Positions 17,266 through 26,207 of a stretch of DNA of 64,000 nucleotides are shown here, one piece after another (position 1 is the first letter of the stretch; every line of letters begins with the position of its first letter). Made by a program: the position numbers and the translations under genes. Origin of the DNA: Desulfobacter postgatei 2ac9 (GTDB lineage Bacteria > Desulfobacterota > Desulfobacteria > Desulfobacterales > Desulfobacteraceae); NCBI RefSeq assembly GCF_000233695.2, contig NZ_CM001488.1, positions 924,792 to 988,791 on the forward strand. Reading direction: 5' to 3'. The notes under the pieces were generated by a model. It did no database searches. It was not told the DNA's origin and saw nothing but the letters and a program-made list of their open reading frames with translations.

Positions 17266-17359
17266 TTTCTGTATTTACCTCCATGACAAAAGAATTTAGG
17301 AAACTTACAGAAAAAAATTTGCCAGGCAAGGGTTAAAAAGCCATTATAACCCTGTTAGA

Positions 17360-18592
17360 TTATCGTTTTTTTAAAACGTCTTTTACACGGGCCATGGCCT
17401 TGGCTACATTTTCAGGACTGTTAAATGCAGAAATTCTTATGTACTGGGCCCCACACCGGCCAAACCCCTGGCCCGGAGTGCAGACCACGCCCGCCTTGTC
17501 GAGCAGGAGATCAAAGAATTCCCAGGAATCGCGGCCATTGCCGTCAATCCAGATGTATGGGGCATTTTCGCCGCCTACATGGTCAAACCCAAGCTCTGTC
17601 ATGGTCTGGCGGACCACCCGGGCATTGGCCAGATAATAATCAATGTTTGCCTTGATCTGGGCTTGCCCTTCCTGGCTGTAAACGGCTTCGGCTGCCTTCT
17701 GCACCGGATAGGAGACGCCGTTGAACTTGGTGGACTGCCGACGGTTCCACATGTCGTGCAAAGAGAGCTTGGAGCCGTTGGCCGTATAGATCATGCAAGC
17801 TTTGGGCACCACCGTAAACCCGCATCGGGTGCCTGTAAAACCGGCTGTCTTGGACAAGCTTCTGAATTCCACGGCAACCTCTTTGGCTCCGGGGATTTCA
17901 TAAATGCTTCTGGGAAGATTCTCATCCCGGATAAAGGCTTCATAGGCGGCATCAAAGAGGATCAGGGCTTTATTTTCCCGGGCATAATCCACCCAGGCGG
18001 CAAGTTGATCCCGGGTGGCAGTGGCGCCTGTGGGGTTGTTGGGAAAACAAAGATAGATCAGATCCACGGGGGCGTCGGGCAGATCCGGCATAAACGCCTT
18101 TTCTTTCAGGCAATCCATATAAACAATGCCCTGGTACCGTCCGTCCTTGAACCCACCGGTTCTGCCGGCCATCACATTGGTATCCAGATACACCGGATAG
18201 ACCGGATCCGGAATGGCAATGGTAATATTATTGGAGAACAGTTCCTGGAAATTGCCGGTATCGCATTTGGCCCCGTCGGACACAAAAATTTCATCGGCAT
18301 CGATATCTGCACCCCTGGACTGGAAATCAACGGCTGCAATCGCCTGTCTTAAAAACAGATATCCCTGCTCCGGCCCATACCCTCTGAATGTGGCATCTTG
18401 GGACATTTCATCCACACCTCTTTTAAAGCCTTGAATAACAGCAGGGGGCAGCGGCAAGGTAACATCACCAATGCCAAGCCGAATCACCTCTTTGTCGGGA
18501 TTGCTCTCCTGGTATAGTTGAACCCGTTTGGCTATGTCGGCAAATAAATATGATGCATTCAGTTTGTTGTAATTCTCATTGGCTGTGATCAC
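17360..18592 (-). CDS. dapL: LL-diaminopimelate aminotransferase
   Basis: PLP enzyme converting tetrahydrodipicolinate directly to LL-diaminopimelate, the short lysine/peptidoglycan route. The N-terminus (NKLNASYLFADIAKR, then RLGIGDVTLPLP) is characteristic of DapL rather than other class I aminotransferases. CFPNNPTGAT, DAAYEAFI and the PLP lysine in SLSKTAGFTGTR are present. 410 residues is normal. It starts with GTG preceded by AAGGA. It is monocistronic here; Asd at 50868 serves the same pathway. Confidence 0.95.
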   Translation of the reverse strand: MITANENYNKLNASYLFADIAKRVQLYQESNPDKEVIRLGIGDVTLPLPPAVIQGFKRGVDEMSQDATFRGYGPEQGYLFLRQAIAAVDFQSRGADIDADEIFVSDGAKCDTGNFQELFSNNITIAIPDPVYPVYLDTNVMAGRTGGFKDGRYQGIVYMDCLKEKAFMPDLPDAPVDLIYLCFPNNPTGATATRDQLAAWVDYARENKALILFDAAYEAFIRDENLPRSIYEIPGAKEVAVEFRSLSKTAGFTGTRCGFTVVPKACMIYTANGSKLSLHDMWNRRQSTKFNGVSYPVQKAAEAVYSQEGQAQIKANIDYYLANARVVRQTMTELGFDHVGGENAPYIWIDGNGRDSWEFFDLLLDKAGVVCTPGQGFGRCGAQYIRISAFNSPENVAKAMARVKDVLKKR

Positions 18593-18745
18593 GTGTCAAT
18601 TCCTTATTTTGTTTATATGAAAGGTTCAATTAAATTGTATTGTGTTTGTCAATTTGTGTCTATTTAAGATAATATCTGGTTTTATTCAAAACAGACACTG
18701 ATGTCAATTTAATGCAAACGAAAACATCCTTAATATAGAGATACG

Positions 18746-19315
18746 ATGAATATTAATCCTTTCCCATTTTTGTTCAGTGCCCTTGGCAAATTTATTTATG
18801 CAAGGATGGGCTGGACTTACGATCCGTTGCCTGCCTATTGGGAATCCAGATGTGTGGTCATTGGTTTTCCCCATACAACCAACATGGACACGGTCCGTGC
18901 CCTTACCTATATCAAAATTGCCGGGATTAATGCAAAACTGCTGATCAAATCCAAGTGGTTCTTTTTTCCCATGTCAATTTTTTTAAAAAGTCTTGGGGGC
19001 ATTCCGGTAAAGCGAGACAAGTCCTGCGGATTTGTGGACGGCGTGATTAAGAAATATGAAAAAAATGAGGATCTGGTGGTGGCACTGGTGCCCGAAGGTA
19101 CCCGAAAGTCGGTCTCCACAATCAAGACCGGATTCTGGTATGTTGCCAAAGGTGCCAATGTTCCTATTATCTGCTGGTATCTGGATAACCAGATGAAAAG
19201 AACCAGATGGCTGGGCAAAATACACCCTGGTGAGAGACTGGAGCAGGACCTTCACAAAATAGATTCAATTTATAAACGTGCCGGATTTTCAATTCCCTCT
19301 AAAATTAAAAATTAG
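18746..19315 (+). CDS. Small PlsC-like 1-acyl-glycerol-3-phosphate acyltransferase family protein
   Basis: 189 residues. The acyltransferase motif HTTNMD fits H-x4-D, and PEGTRK supplies the phosphate-binding block. It lacks the N-terminal membrane helices of full PlsC and is shorter than the usual 240 residues, like the group of small acyltransferases in many anaerobes. Probably acylates a lysophospholipid or another lipid at the inner membrane face; substrate not determinable. It is divergent from dapL across a 153-base AT-rich gap. Confidence 0.75.
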   Translation: MNINPFPFLFSALGKFIYARMGWTYDPLPAYWESRCVVIGFPHTTNMDTVRALTYIKIAGINAKLLIKSKWFFFPMSIFLKSLGGIPVKRDKSCGFVDGVIKKYEKNEDLVVALVPEGTRKSVSTIKTGFWYVAKGANVPIICWYLDNQMKRTRWLGKIHPGERLEQDLHKIDSIYKRAGFSIPSKIKN

Positions 19316-19367
19316 GTAATTTTCTATGGCTCTATTTGTGTGTAAAAAATACATAACAACGAGTTTA

Positions 19368-19416
19368 TTTCATATTTGTATTTTATAAATAGTGAAATTT
19401 TTTCATATTTGTATTT
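19368..19416. repeat. Pair of 16-base direct repeats upstream of glutamate synthase
   Basis: TTTCATATTTGTATTT occurs at 19368-19383 and again at 19401-19416, offset by 33 bases (about three helical turns). They lie within the 317-base AT-rich gap 19316-19632 between the acyltransferase and glutamate synthase. The spacing suits two binding sites on the same DNA face, but AT-rich sequence makes chance repeats more likely. Confidence 0.4.
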
Positions 19417-19534
19417 AATGGAATATAGGTGTGTTTCTATGGGTAAAATATAATTTTTTAAATATTTATTTGACGTCGTCGGTATTCCTGCATGGCACCC
19501 TGTCCACAAACATTTTTTGTTGGGAAAATAAAGA

Positions 19535-19563
19535 TTGACAGTCGTAATAAGTGTCTTTAATCT
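19535..19563 (+). promoter_or_regulatory. Candidate sigma-70 promoter of the glutamate synthase operon
   Basis: Consensus -35 TTGACA (19535-19540), 17-base spacer, weak -10 TAATCT (19558-19563), with the gene start 70 bases downstream. No -24/-12 element was found in this gap. Confidence 0.5.
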
Positions 19564-19632
19564 TTTATTTTCGAAATTTTGACCCGCAGTCTTTTGGCTG
19601 CTTAAAGATAAAGACCATAAGGAGTTAAAAAT

Positions 19633-20763
19633 ATGTGTCGTCTGTTTGCAATCACCAGCAAGGAACCTCAGTCGCCCATGCTGGCCATCAAAGCCCTTGA
19701 CGTGATGAAGGAAGGGCACGATGGCTCCGGCGTGGGGCTTTTGCTCCAGGGCCTTGGTGGCACCTTTGAAGAGATGAAAGATGCCCCGATCCTGTCGGGG
19801 ATCTTTACTGAAGAAGGCATCCGCCGTCTGGACCTTTTCATGATGGATCTTGGTTTCATGACCAAGCATAAAGTCTCTTTGAAACCACCGAAAACCCGGA
19901 TAGAAGGTATTCCCAGACGACATGTCTATCTGATCAGGGCCTATGAACTTCCCGAAGGCTGGGATGCATTGACCCAGGAAGACTTGGCCGTAAAACTTCT
20001 GGAGGTACGACTTAAGATTCGGGAGATGGGTGAAGAGAAAAATGACATGATCGTGTTTTCCTTTTGGCCGGATACCATCATGATCAAAGAGATCGGAGAT
20101 CCCATGAAACTGGCCGAATACCTGGGCCTTGACAGAAAAGAACTTCAAGCAAGGATTATCATGGCCCAGGGGCGGCAGAACACCAACTACGCCATTAATC
20201 TTTACGCCTGCCACCCCTTTTTTATCAAGGGGTACTGCACCATGACCAATGGTGAAAACACGGCGTTTATCCCCATCAAGGATTTTCTCTCCTCACGGGA
20301 CGTCCCTGGTTATACGGGCTATCAGTCCGATTCCGAGGTGTTTGCCCATATCCTTCACTTTGCCATGGAAGAGCTGGGCTTAGGCATTGACGGGTATAAA
20401 CATGTGATCACACCACTCCAGCGCGATGCCCTTGAGAGGCATCCCAATTTCGAATTTCTGAATCATTTGAAAAAAACCTGCCGCCCCTTAATTATCGACG
20501 GCCCCAATATGGTTATCGGCACCCTGCCGGATCACTCCATGTTTATGGTTCAGGACCGCAAGAAACTGCGGCCCGGCGTGGTGGGAGGCAAGCCGGGTAT
20601 GTTTGCCTTTTCATCGGAGATCTGCGGACTGGACGTCGTTATACCTGACAGAGACAAAACCATGGATATTCAACCCATGCACCTTGATACAGCCATTGTA
20701 AGCCCTGAGCGGCAGGAGGTAAATATATGTCGTCAAACAGAACCCTTGAACCTTCCTCTTTAA
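19633..20763 (+). CDS. Glutamate synthase glutaminase subunit (class II amidotransferase)
   Basis: Releases ammonia from glutamine for transfer to 2-oxoglutarate. The protein begins Met-Cys-Arg, exposing Cys2 as N-terminal nucleophile after Met removal, as in class II (Ntn) glutamine amidotransferases. At 376 residues it equals the N-terminal domain of GltB as a separate polypeptide, the archaeal-type split arrangement. AAGGAG precedes the start. It overlaps the next gene by 37 bases, so the two are probably translationally coupled. Confidence 0.88.
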   Translation: MCRLFAITSKEPQSPMLAIKALDVMKEGHDGSGVGLLLQGLGGTFEEMKDAPILSGIFTEEGIRRLDLFMMDLGFMTKHKVSLKPPKTRIEGIPRRHVYLIRAYELPEGWDALTQEDLAVKLLEVRLKIREMGEEKNDMIVFSFWPDTIMIKEIGDPMKLAEYLGLDRKELQARIIMAQGRQNTNYAINLYACHPFFIKGYCTMTNGENTAFIPIKDFLSSRDVPGYTGYQSDSEVFAHILHFAMEELGLGIDGYKHVITPLQRDALERHPNFEFLNHLKKTCRPLIIDGPNMVIGTLPDHSMFMVQDRKKLRPGVVGGKPGMFAFSSEICGLDVVIPDRDKTMDIQPMHLDTAIVSPERQEVNICRQTEPLNLPL

Positions 20764-22361
20764 GTCTGAACGATCTGCCCTGGCAGATTGAATATAATAA
20801 TGACCGGTGTACCCTGTGTGGTCAGTGTACCGCTGTGTGTCCGGTCAAGGCCATCTCCCTTCATCCGTTCCAGAAACGGATTATAAAGACGTCTGTGGGC
20901 AAAAATGCCGAGCAAAGTAATGCCTATGATACTTTTTACGGTATCCGGCAGGACACCCGGGTTGAAAATGCCTGCATCGGCTGCGCCATGTGCACTTTGG
21001 TCTGTCCCAATGATGCCATCCGGCCCAAGAAAAATCCGGGCCTGGACAGGATGAAATTTCATATTAACCAGCATGGTGTTCCCCGGCGCAGGGGTGGACG
21101 GCGCAACGACTCGGGATCGGTACTCGATAGAATCAAGTTTACCAGAATTTCCATGCTCACGGATCCGGCCCTGGATGCCGGGCGTCATGAATTTGAGATG
21201 CGTACCCTGTTAGGACGGGTGCTTCCCCCCAGGGAAAATATGAAACAACTGCGGGAAAAGGGCTGGATTCCACCGGTCAGGGAGATTTATCCTTTGATCA
21301 TCGGCGGCATGTCCTTTGGCGCACTCTCCCCGACCATGTGGGAAGGCTTGCAGATGGGGGTTGCCTACCTGAACGAAGAGATGGGCATGCCCGTCCGCAT
21401 CTGTACCGGCGAAGGGGGTTGTCCGCCGCGGTTACTGCGCTCCCGTTTTCTTAAATATGTCATCCTGCAGATTGCTTCGGGCTATTTTGGCTGGGATGAG
21501 ATCATTCACGCCATCCCTCACATGAAGGAAGATCCCTGCGCCATTGAGATCAAATACGGTCAGGGTGCAAAACCCGGTGACGGCGGCCTTTTGATGTGGC
21601 ATAAAGTCAATAAGTTAATTGCCGCTATCCGGGGGGTACCCCAGGGTGTCAGTCTGCCCAGTCCTCCGACCCATCAGACCCAGTACTCCATTGAAGAGTC
21701 CGTGGCCAAGATGATCCTGTCCATGTCCATGGCATGGGGGTTCAGGGTTCCGGTATATCCAAAAATTTCCGCCTCATCCACCTCCCTTGCAGTTATGAAC
21801 AACCTGACGCGTAACGAATATGCGGCAGGACTTGCCATTGATGGCGAAGATGGCGGCACCGGTGCTGCATACGCCGTTTCCATGGACCATATGGGGCACC
21901 CCATCGCCAGCAGTGTCCGGGACAACTACCTGAATCTGATATCCATCGGCAAACAGAATGAGGTCCCGATCTTTGCCGGCGGTGGTATTGGTAAAAACGG
22001 GAACATTGCCGCGAATGCAGCAGCCCTGATTATGCTCGGGGCATCCGGGGTCCAGATCGGAAAGTATGTGATGCAGGCCGCAGCCGGCTGTGTAGGCACG
22101 GAAGAAGACCGGTGCAATGTATGCAACCTGGGCATCTGTCCCAAGGGGATCACCTCCCAGGATCCAAGGCTATACCGCCGCCTTGATCCCGAAGATGTGG
22201 CCCAGCGTCTGGTGGATATTTTTGTCTCTTTTGACACGCAGCTCAAAAAAATTGTAGCACCCCTGGGACGCTCCACCTCCCTTCCCATCGGCATGTCCGA
22301 TGCACTGGGAATTGATGATAAAAACATTGCTGACCGCCTCAGTATCAAGTACGTGGTGTAA
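20727..22361 (+). CDS. Glutamate synthase FMN/3Fe-4S subunit with N-terminal ferredoxin domain
   Basis: Reductive amination of 2-oxoglutarate to glutamate on FMN. Residues about 25-90 hold two [4Fe-4S] motifs (CTLCGQCTAVCP and CIGCAMCTLVCP). The FMN barrel follows, with GEGG, IKYGQGAKPGDGG and the GGGIGKNGN phosphate loop, and then the 3Fe-4S segment CNVCNLGICPKG. 544 residues matches the archaeal-type GltB core. The ferredoxin domain suggests electrons can come from reduced ferredoxin as well as the NAD(P)H-linked partner next door. AGGAGG lies before the ATG. Confidence 0.93.
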   Translation: MSSNRTLEPSSLSLNDLPWQIEYNNDRCTLCGQCTAVCPVKAISLHPFQKRIIKTSVGKNAEQSNAYDTFYGIRQDTRVENACIGCAMCTLVCPNDAIRPKKNPGLDRMKFHINQHGVPRRRGGRRNDSGSVLDRIKFTRISMLTDPALDAGRHEFEMRTLLGRVLPPRENMKQLREKGWIPPVREIYPLIIGGMSFGALSPTMWEGLQMGVAYLNEEMGMPVRICTGEGGCPPRLLRSRFLKYVILQIASGYFGWDEIIHAIPHMKEDPCAIEIKYGQGAKPGDGGLLMWHKVNKLIAAIRGVPQGVSLPSPPTHQTQYSIEESVAKMILSMSMAWGFRVPVYPKISASSTSLAVMNNLTRNEYAAGLAIDGEDGGTGAAYAVSMDHMGHPIASSVRDNYLNLISIGKQNEVPIFAGGGIGKNGNIAANAAALIMLGASGVQIGKYVMQAAAGCVGTEEDRCNVCNLGICPKGITSQDPRLYRRLDPEDVAQRLVDIFVSFDTQLKKIVAPLGRSTSLPIGMSDALGIDDKNIADRLSIKYVV

Positions 22362-22374
22362 AGGAGGACGGGAT

Positions 22375-24705
22375 ATGAAAAGAAGCGACTATATTTTTGT
22401 AGCAGGTAAACGAGACGAAAAACGGATCTCCTCGCGGGTTCTTGAAGAGATTATTCAACAGCACGCCAAAAAGGGCAACAGAAAGCTTGAAATCCAGGCT
22501 TTTGGTCAGCACGGCATTGGCGGACGACTCTGGGAGTCAGCCCCCGACACGATGGAGATCCGTATCATTGGTCACTCCGGCCAGCGCACAGGCTCTCTGG
22601 GCACACCCTATACCAGAATAGAGGTCATGGGTCCAGCCTCGGATGATATTGGCTGGCTCAATGCCGGTGCTGAAATTATTGTCCATGGATCGGCCTCCAA
22701 CGGAGCCATGAACGGCGCAGCCCAGGGCAAGGTCTTTGTGGGCGGCTGTATTGGCGCCCGTGGTATGACCATGACCAAGCGTAACCCCAGATTTGAACCC
22801 CCCGAGTTGTGGGTACTGGGGGCGGCAGGCGATTATTTCGGTGAATTTATGGCAGGCGGCATTGCTGTTATCTGTGGTGTAAACGCCCCTAATCCGGATC
22901 AGCTTCTGGGCTACAGGCCTCTGGTAGGCATGGTGGGCGGAAAGGTTTTTGTGCGTGGCCAGGCCCAAAGTTATTCCGACAAGGATGCCAAGGAAGTGGA
23001 CCTTGATGATAAGGAGTGGGAATGGCTGACCCTGGGTCTTAAGGATTTTTTGAAGAAAATCAAACAGCCGGATCTGTTTAAAGAGTTGGCTGTACGAAAA
23101 GCGTGGCGGTTGTTTGAAGCCAAAAATCCCCAGGAAAAGGCAGATGGGCCGGATCGAAAGTCCATGTCGTGGTTCAGGGAGCAGATCTGGGATATGGAGC
23201 TTGGCCGCGGCGGTCTGATAGGAGATCTTCAGGAAACGCAAAAGGGTACCATACCGGTTATTACCAGAGGTGAGTATAGAAGATATGTCCCGGTCTGGGA
23301 ACAGGGAAAATATATCTCGCCCTGTCAGGCATCCTGTCCCACCGGAATTCCGGTCCAGCAGCGCTGGGCCATGGTCCGGGCTGATAATATTGACGAAGCC
23401 ATATCCATGGGTCTTGAGTACTCCCCGTTTCCGGCCACTGTGTGCGGTCACCTGTGTCCCAGCCCGTGTATGGCATCCTGTACCCGAAATATGTCCTATA
23501 TGGCACCCATCAATGTTCGTCTTCTGGGGCAGGCTGCCCAGAATATCAAACCGCCAAAACCGGCCCAAGAAACCCATAAAAAAGTGGCTGTCATCGGTGG
23601 CGGCCCGGGTGGTATTTCTGCTGCCTGGCAACTTACCATGAAAGGACACACCGTCACGATATTTGAAGCCGGTAAGACCATTGGCGGAAAAATTTCTGCT
23701 GTAATTCCTGAATCCCGAATTCCTGCCGATACCCTGAATGCGGAACTTGACCGGATAAAGTCTTATATAAAGGATATAAGACTGGGAGAGAAAATTGATG
23801 CGGAAAAGTTCAATGAGATAAAAAACAGCCATGACTATGTTGTGGTGGCTGCCGGTGCAAAAAAACCCAGATCCCTTCCCATCAAGGGGGTGGAGCGGGC
23901 CCTCTTTGCCAATGATTTCCTTGAGCAGGCCAAGGCGGACAAGATAAAACCAGGCAAAAAGATCGTGGTCATCGGTGCCGGTAATGTGGGTTGTGATGTG
24001 GCCACTGAAGCCCATCGACTGGGTGCTGTTGATATAACCCTTATTGATGTCCAGAAACCGGCTGCATTCGGCAAGGAAAGAGAGGATGCCGAAAAATGCG
24101 GTGCTCAATTCCGCTGGCCGTTATTCACCAAAGAGATTAATGCCAAAGGGGTTGAACTTCAGAGTGGAGAAATTCTGCCGGCCGATACAGTGGTGATCTC
24201 CATTGGAGATGTGCCTGATCTCTCCTTCCTTGGGGAAGGGATTGAGCTTAATAGAGGATTTGTCAAGGTGGATGAAGCCGGTCGGTCTTCGGATGAAAAG
24301 GTTTTTGCGATTGGGGATGCTGTAGGTCCCGGACTTATCACCGATGCCATCGGGGCAGGCAGACGGACAGCTACGGTCATTGATCAGCTCCTCAAGGGCC
24401 AGGTGCCGGATATCGAAAGCCTTGCCCCCATGATCGATACCCGGCGTGTAAGTCTGACCTATTATAACCCCAGGCAGGATGCCGACAATATAGAATCGTG
24501 CGGTGAGGACTGTGCCTCCTGTGGAAATTGCAGGGATTGCGGTATCTGCGTGGCAGTTTGTCCAGAAGCGGCCATCAGCCGGAAGGAAAAGGAAACCGGT
24601 TTTGAATACGTGGTCGATGAATCCAAATGCATTGGATGCGGATTTTGCAAAGGGGCCTGCCCCTGCGGTATATGGGAACTTATACCCAACACGCCTCTGA
24701 TGTAA
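22375..24705 (+). CDS. Glutamate synthase GXGXG domain fused to a GltD-like FAD oxidoreductase with C-terminal ferredoxin
   Basis: 776 residues joining two functions. The first 250 form the GXGXG beta-helix domain that ends a normal GltB. After a linker comes a GltD-like module: Cys-rich N-terminus (CQASCPTGIPVQQ, CGHLCPSPCMASC), FAD-binding GGGPGGISAAW, NAD(P)-binding GAGNVGCDVATEA and the FAD-closing GDAVGPG. The end carries two [4Fe-4S] motifs (CGNCRDCGICVAVCP and CIGCGFCKGACP). It would pass NAD(P)H or ferredoxin electrons to the FMN subunit. The ATG at 22375 follows AAAGGAGG; an upstream in-frame ATG at 22300 would overlap the previous gene. Confidence 0.9.
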   Translation: MKRSDYIFVAGKRDEKRISSRVLEEIIQQHAKKGNRKLEIQAFGQHGIGGRLWESAPDTMEIRIIGHSGQRTGSLGTPYTRIEVMGPASDDIGWLNAGAEIIVHGSASNGAMNGAAQGKVFVGGCIGARGMTMTKRNPRFEPPELWVLGAAGDYFGEFMAGGIAVICGVNAPNPDQLLGYRPLVGMVGGKVFVRGQAQSYSDKDAKEVDLDDKEWEWLTLGLKDFLKKIKQPDLFKELAVRKAWRLFEAKNPQEKADGPDRKSMSWFREQIWDMELGRGGLIGDLQETQKGTIPVITRGEYRRYVPVWEQGKYISPCQASCPTGIPVQQRWAMVRADNIDEAISMGLEYSPFPATVCGHLCPSPCMASCTRNMSYMAPINVRLLGQAAQNIKPPKPAQETHKKVAVIGGGPGGISAAWQLTMKGHTVTIFEAGKTIGGKISAVIPESRIPADTLNAELDRIKSYIKDIRLGEKIDAEKFNEIKNSHDYVVVAAGAKKPRSLPIKGVERALFANDFLEQAKADKIKPGKKIVVIGAGNVGCDVATEAHRLGAVDITLIDVQKPAAFGKEREDAEKCGAQFRWPLFTKEINAKGVELQSGEILPADTVVISIGDVPDLSFLGEGIELNRGFVKVDEAGRSSDEKVFAIGDAVGPGLITDAIGAGRRTATVIDQLLKGQVPDIESLAPMIDTRRVSLTYYNPRQDADNIESCGEDCASCGNCRDCGICVAVCPEAAISRKEKETGFEYVVDESKCIGCGFCKGACPCGIWELIPNTPLM

Positions 24706-24711
24706 ACAAAG

Positions 24712-24757
24712 CAATAATTAGGATCAAATCAACGCGTTGATTTGATCCTAATTATTG
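24712..24757. terminator. Perfect 46-base palindrome after the glutamate synthase operon
   Basis: Two 23-base arms (24712-24734 and 24735-24757) with no spacer: the left runs from CAATAATTAGG to TCAACG and the right is its exact complement. It starts 6 bases after the last stop codon, so an intrinsic terminator or 3' stabiliser is the simplest reading. The arms are AT-rich and no T-run follows. The region 24758-24906 holds nothing recognisable. Confidence 0.65.
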
Positions 24758-24906
24758 ATAACTGCAGAATTATTTTTACCAGAATAGCAATGCTGCCGTG
24801 GACCGAATGGACAGCGTGAACGCCTAAATCCGTTATTCAGGTTGATTTCATGTTTTGTTGTGGGCTGAATCCGGGGTGTCCGATGGACCAGATCAGCCCG
24901 TGGCGG

Positions 24907-25125
24907 TTATACCCAAATTCCTTTCTTTGGCGGATTGCCATACGAATCGAAAGAATCTCCATTCGTCTTCAATACTGCTTGGAGGTCTTCCACAGTAAAT
25001 TCAAAACCATCTTCCTTTGCCATGGCACAAAATTTTTCCATTGAAAAACAGTTGTCGTACTTTACACGGAATTTGCGGTCATCTGCACCTTTATCTAAAA
25101 AAGCCTGAACGTTTTCTTCTGACAT
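24907..25125 (-). CDS. Nif11-family small protein (Nif11-type leader peptide)
   Basis: 72 residues with the Nif11 signature: MSEENVQAFL at the start, then an acidic/hydrophobic helix (FCAMAKEDGFEFTVEDL, about 32-48). Such proteins occur near nitrogen-fixation genes and as leader parts of ribosomally made peptides. The tail after residue 52 (about 20 residues, ending GNPPKKGIWV) has no Gly-Gly cleavage site and is not Cys-, Ser- or Thr-rich, and no maturase or peptidase-exporter lies in the window. GGAGAAG precedes the ATG. It is divergent from modABC. Function unknown; a role tied to molybdenum or nitrogen metabolism is only a guess from position. Confidence 0.8.
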   Translation of the reverse strand: MSEENVQAFLDKGADDRKFRVKYDNCFSMEKFCAMAKEDGFEFTVEDLQAVLKTNGDSFDSYGNPPKKGIWV

Positions 25126-25443
25126 TTTACTTCTCCATTAATTAATTGGTTAAATAACTACAAAAAGAATGCAAACAGTGTTCCATTATTAATAAAAAAT
25201 ACCCGTATTTTTTATATCTTTGGAGTATCATTGTAAAAATTCTTTTTTTTATCTGTTTTTAAAACGGCAATAGTCGCTTGAAAATATGGCTTGACATTGT
25301 TTTGGCGTCGATGCTAATCGTAGCCATGCGCTGATCTTGGATATTGATACCCCGGTTCGACCCAAAATAACACATAAAAGTAATGAAATTGCGCCTTTTG
25401 ACTTTCATTTAAAACATATAAATACAAAAAAGGAGTATTTGAT
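25126..25443. promoter_or_regulatory. Divergent intergenic region between the Nif11 gene and modABC
   Basis: 318 AT-rich bases. A hairpin with 11-base arms ATAAAAAATAC (25192-25202) and GTATTTTTTAT (25205-25215) lies nearer the Nif11 gene. A possible modA promoter has -35 TTGACA at 25291-25296 with a poor -10 CTAATC at 25314-25319. I looked for the ModE-box pattern (paired TATAT half-sites) and did not see it. Confidence 0.35.
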
Positions 25444-26199
25444 GTGAAAAAGATATGTGGAATTAACATTTTTGTTCTTTTTATAGTGATGGTGTTCATT
25501 GCCCAGGCCTACGCCGACCAAGTGCGTGTTTCAGTGGCAAAAAGTATGAGTAATTTGTGCAATAATTTGATCGTAAAGTTTCAGGCGCAGCATCCGGATG
25601 TCAAAATTGTTCCAAATTTTGCGTCATCCGGCGCTTTGGCAAAGCAAATAGAGCAGGGGGCGCCTGCAGATATCTATATTTCCGCCAACCCGAAGTGGAT
25701 GACATATTTGATTGAAAAGGGTAAGATTAAGACAGATACCGAAAAAATATTTGCCCACAATGCGTTGGTTTTTGTGGGTAAGTCAAGTACGAACGCCCAT
25801 TCCATAGGCGATTTGCGGAAATTGACGCGTGTTGCGATAGGTAGTCCCAGCAGCGTGCCGGCCGGGCAGTATGCAAAGCAGGCGATGGATAAAGAGGGGA
25901 TATATGATGAAATGCTCAAGAACGGACAACTGATCATGGCAAAAGACGTTCGCCAGGCGCTGATCTATGCCGATCGGGGAGAGACCGATGGTGCGTTTGT
26001 TTACAAAACAGATGCGATGCTCGCCAGCAGTGCCAAGATTCTGTTTGAAGTGCCCCGTGAGCTTTATAATCAGGTAACCTATCCGGCTGCAATGACAAAG
26101 GCGAGTGACGGGAACGCCGATGCCAAGCTGTTTTATGACTATATTGTTTCTGAAGCGGCCCATCCGGAAATGGTCCGGCTTGGTTTTACATTGCCCTGA
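25444..26199 (+). CDS. modA: Molybdate ABC transporter, periplasmic binding protein
   Basis: Binds molybdate or tungstate in the periplasm and delivers it to ModB. A Sec signal peptide (hydrophobic to about residue 24, cleavage near QAYA) is followed by the ModA fold with NFASSGALAKQIEQGAPADIY and ISANPKWM. The start is GTG at 25444, because the overlapping ATG two bases upstream is followed at once by a stop; AAAGGAG stands at the correct distance. 251 residues is normal. modB begins 8 bases after its stop. Confidence 0.92.
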   Translation: MKKICGINIFVLFIVMVFIAQAYADQVRVSVAKSMSNLCNNLIVKFQAQHPDVKIVPNFASSGALAKQIEQGAPADIYISANPKWMTYLIEKGKIKTDTEKIFAHNALVFVGKSSTNAHSIGDLRKLTRVAIGSPSSVPAGQYAKQAMDKEGIYDEMLKNGQLIMAKDVRQALIYADRGETDGAFVYKTDAMLASSAKILFEVPRELYNQVTYPAAMTKASDGNADAKLFYDYIVSEAAHPEMVRLGFTLP

Positions 26200-26207
26200 T
26201 ATTGGTT

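Noticed and set aside
22537-24108. A 523-codon open frame on the minus strand inside the glutamate synthase gene
   Set aside because: It is antisense to a gene with unambiguous cofactor motifs, and its translation has no recognisable domain.
24712-24757. Possible transposon end or attachment site at the long palindrome
   Set aside because: There is no transposase or integrase nearby, no flanking duplication, and a transcription-end role fits the position.
25398-25422. TTGACT followed by TATAAA upstream of modA
   Set aside because: The spacer is only 13 bases, too short for a sigma-70 promoter.
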